From the NCBI GenBank assembly GCA_905235165.1, contig CAJOKK010000104.1:1-6932 (forward strand): a DNA stretch of 6,932 nt, in the 5' to 3' direction. This stretch comes from an uncultured Atopobiaceae bacterium (GTDB lineage Bacteria; Actinomycetota; Coriobacteriia; Coriobacteriales; Atopobiaceae). Positions 6,386-6,932 of this stretch are shown one piece after another. The position numbers and the translations under genes are program-made. Every line of letters starts with the position of its first letter. The first letter of the stretch is position 1. The notes beneath the pieces were generated by a model, which saw nothing but the letters and a program-made list of their open reading frames with translations, searched no databases and had not been told where the DNA came from.

Positions 6386-6465
6386 CCCCTCCCTATCGCA
6401 CCTATTTTTCATTCTAGCTTTAAATTATCTGGGCTTTTGTTAAGACTCATTGCAATAGGGAGGGG
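6386..6465. repeat. 11-bp inverted repeat spanning the leader/promoter of the nuclease-like gene
   Basis: CCCCTCCCTAT (6386-6396) and ATAGGGAGGGG (6455-6465) are perfect reverse complements separated by 58 bases of AT-rich DNA. On the plus strand the right arm is followed by CTTTTTG, giving a terminator-like layout with a long loop. On the minus strand the right-hand partner lies just before the ribosome binding site of the nuclease-like gene. Function unknown; it could be an operator pair, an attenuator-like structure or a translational lock. Confidence 0.6.
6411..6429 (-). promoter_or_regulatory. Candidate -10 elements for the nuclease-like gene
   Basis: The AT-rich stretch contains, on the minus strand, TAGAAT (6416-6411) and GATAAT (6429-6424), both close to TATAAT. 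TTAACA (6443-6438) is the nearest -35-like hexamer, but the spacings (21 and 8 bases) are not ideal. Initiation from TAGAAT would give a leader of about 40 bases. This is the only plausible promoter region I see between the structured upstream DNA and the start codon. Confidence 0.3.
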
Positions 6466-6589
6466 CTTTTTGAGGTTACTTTCACCAAAATGCGTCTAAA
6501 GGCACTTGCAAACGCCGAGGTCAGGGCATGTGAATTTTGGCTCTGTTTCGCGCCGATGGCAAAATGAGACCGTTTTTCGATGGTGCTGA

Positions 6590-6657
6590 CCTGCACTTTT
6601 GCGAGTGCCCTTTCCCCACCGTGGGGAAAGGGCACTCGCGCATTTGTAAGGTGCAGG
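6590..6657. repeat. Large nested palindrome (possible dispersed repeat, small RNA or transcription barrier)
   Basis: The core is a near-perfect 39-base palindrome: GCGAGTGCCCTTTCCCCAC (6601-6619), one central C, then the exact reverse complement (6621-6639). As RNA it would form a stem of about 18 bp with a 3-base loop. Outside it, CCTGCACTTT (6590-6599) pairs with AAGGTGCAGG (6648-6657) with one G-T pair, leaving an 8-base bulge on the right side. There is no T tract in either direction (ATTTG follows on plus), so a standard terminator is unlikely. It could be a repetitive extragenic palindrome-type element, the core of a structured RNA or a barrier between flanking genes. Confidence 0.75.
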
Positions 6658-6712
6658 CAATCTACCTGCGCAAACGATTCTAAGGCGATTTACGGCCTCA
6701 TTCTGCTATTTA

Positions 6713-6726
6713 CGAACAGTTGTTCG
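6713..6726. promoter_or_regulatory. Candidate LexA (SOS) box
   Basis: CGAACAGTTGTTCG matches the Gram-positive/actinobacterial LexA operator core CGAAC-N4-GTTCG at all ten fixed positions. No clear promoter overlaps it, and the nearest downstream start on the minus strand is 350 bases away (the nuclease-like gene at 6363). On the plus strand it is followed by CTTTTTGCTTTTT (6727-6739), so a short terminator hairpin (6-bp stem with a 2-base loop) is an alternative reading. Confidence 0.4.
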
Positions 6727-6762
6727 CTTTTTGCTTTTTACAGCCCGTAGAAGGGCTCTCCG

Positions 6763-6856
6763 CAAGCCGTTCACCTGCACTTTCTTCACGCATCGTTTCC
6801 GCAGGTAAACAAGCCGTTCGCACAAGCAGCTCAACGCATCGTTTTCCCTGTTGAAG
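6763..6856. repeat. Two imperfect ~47-base tandem units
   Basis: CAAGCCGTTC occurs at 6763-6772 and 6810-6819, and ACGCATCGTTT at 6788-6798 and 6834-6844, in the same order and nearly the same spacing, so two adjacent units of about 47 bases share two conserved blocks with diverged DNA between. Two copies with diverged interiors do not fit a CRISPR array. The repeats lie just downstream of the stop codon at 6870 on the minus strand. Confidence 0.55.
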
Positions 6857-6869
6857 GCAGCGCGCTCCC

Positions 6870-6932
6870 CTATGCCAGGACCTCTCCGGCTATGCGAGCG
6901 GTTTCAGAGGCGTCCTTTGCGTAGAAGTCGGC
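6870..6932 (-). CDS. C-terminal end of an unidentified protein
   Basis: The frame is open from the right edge and ends with TAG at 6872-6870, giving 20 visible residues including DFYAKDASETARIAGEVL. The composition and GC-rich third positions look like real coding sequence, and the ending is a plausible amphipathic helix. The pattern (Y-x-x-D-A then a helix ending E-V-L) recalls the C-terminal helix of corrinoid (B12)-binding proteins linked to methyltransferases, where an A-D-x-Y-A-x-D-A motif is common. With 20 residues this is only a suggestion. A similar motif is found near the start of alkyladenine DNA glycosylases, but the stop codon and lack of continuation rule that reading out as an intact gene. 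No clear terminator follows. Confidence 0.5.
   Translation of the reverse strand, partial: ADFYAKDASETARIAGEVLA

Larger units (their letters stand above)
6364..6869. other. Gene-free, AT-richer, repeat- and hairpin-dense intergenic region
   Basis: About 500 bases lie between the unidentified protein ending at 6870 and the nuclease-like gene. No open frame has a ribosome site and plausible protein character. A 62-codon GTG frame at 6447-6635 on the minus strand begins inside a palindrome and is probably spurious. Base composition is clearly richer in A/T than the genes on either side. The region contains the 11-bp inverted repeat near the promoter, a second inverted pair AGGTCAG (6518-6524)/CTGACCT (6586-6592), the large palindrome at 6590-6657, the LexA-like site at 6713-6726, a small hairpin AGCCC/GGGCT (6742-6757) and two 47-base tandem units (6763-6856). 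Its density of symmetric sequence suggests a regulatory or dispersed-repeat element, not relics of a gene. Confidence 0.6.

Noticed and set aside
6447..6635. A 62-residue minus-strand open frame
   Set aside because: It begins with GTG inside the large palindrome, has no ribosome site, and its composition does not look like the neighbouring proteins. More likely repeat sequence than a gene.
6763..6856. Start of a CRISPR array
   Set aside because: Only two units, with conserved blocks of 10-11 bases interrupted by diverged sequence; no uniform repeat-spacer pattern and no cas genes.
6870..6932. N-terminus of an alkyladenine DNA glycosylase interrupted by a stop codon
   Set aside because: DFYAKDA resembles that family's first motif, but translation beyond the stop at 6870 shows no glycosylase sequence in any minus frame I read, so a normal C-terminus of another protein is more likely.

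Overview
The window looks like chromosomal DNA of a high-GC Gram-positive anaerobe. My best guess is a member of the Coriobacteriia (Collinsella/Olsenella-like). The grounds are GC-rich codon use, a TM1266-type [FeFe]-hydrogenase-associated regulator, and a large protein whose middle section I associate with hypothetical proteins of that class. The taxonomic call is inference from memory of families, not a search.

Layout. Plus strand, 1-1539: the 3' end of pnp (polynucleotide phosphorylase, with its second catalytic core, KH and S1 domains), a strong intrinsic terminator at 893-927, a 350-base gene-free GC-rich stretch, then a complete 85-aa TM1266-family protein. Two structured elements at 1552-1644 separate it from the converging minus-strand genes. 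Minus strand, read from right to left: the last 20 codons of an unidentified protein (stop at 6870), a 500-base AT-richer gene-free region full of inverted and direct repeats (6364-6869), a large protein with a PD-(D/E)XK/DUF559-like C-terminal domain (start 6363), murI (glutamate racemase), pepT (tripeptidase), a small membrane protein with a PH-like tail, and a short SGNH/DUF4886-like hydrolase (ends 1624).

How the genes work together. murI supplies D-glutamate for peptidoglycan and pepT trims tripeptides in the cytoplasm. They lie 91 bases apart on the same strand and could share a transcript. The membrane protein and SGNH hydrolase are separated by only 14 bases, each with a Shine-Dalgarno sequence, and almost certainly form a two-gene unit of unknown role. 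pnp and the TM1266 protein are separated by a terminator and are probably independent.

The most interesting parts are the nuclease-like gene and its upstream region. The gene appears to carry a one-base frameshift in an A4G4 run near 5284: the other frame continues as a helical C-terminus with better codon use. The upstream region holds a near-perfect 39-base palindrome nested in a longer stem, a sequence fitting the Gram-positive LexA box (CGAAC-N4-GTTCG), two imperfect 47-base tandem units, scattered ACCTGC motifs in both orientations, and an 11-bp inverted repeat spanning the likely promoter, with one arm beside the ribosome binding site. No tRNA, rRNA, CRISPR array or insertion sequence was seen.
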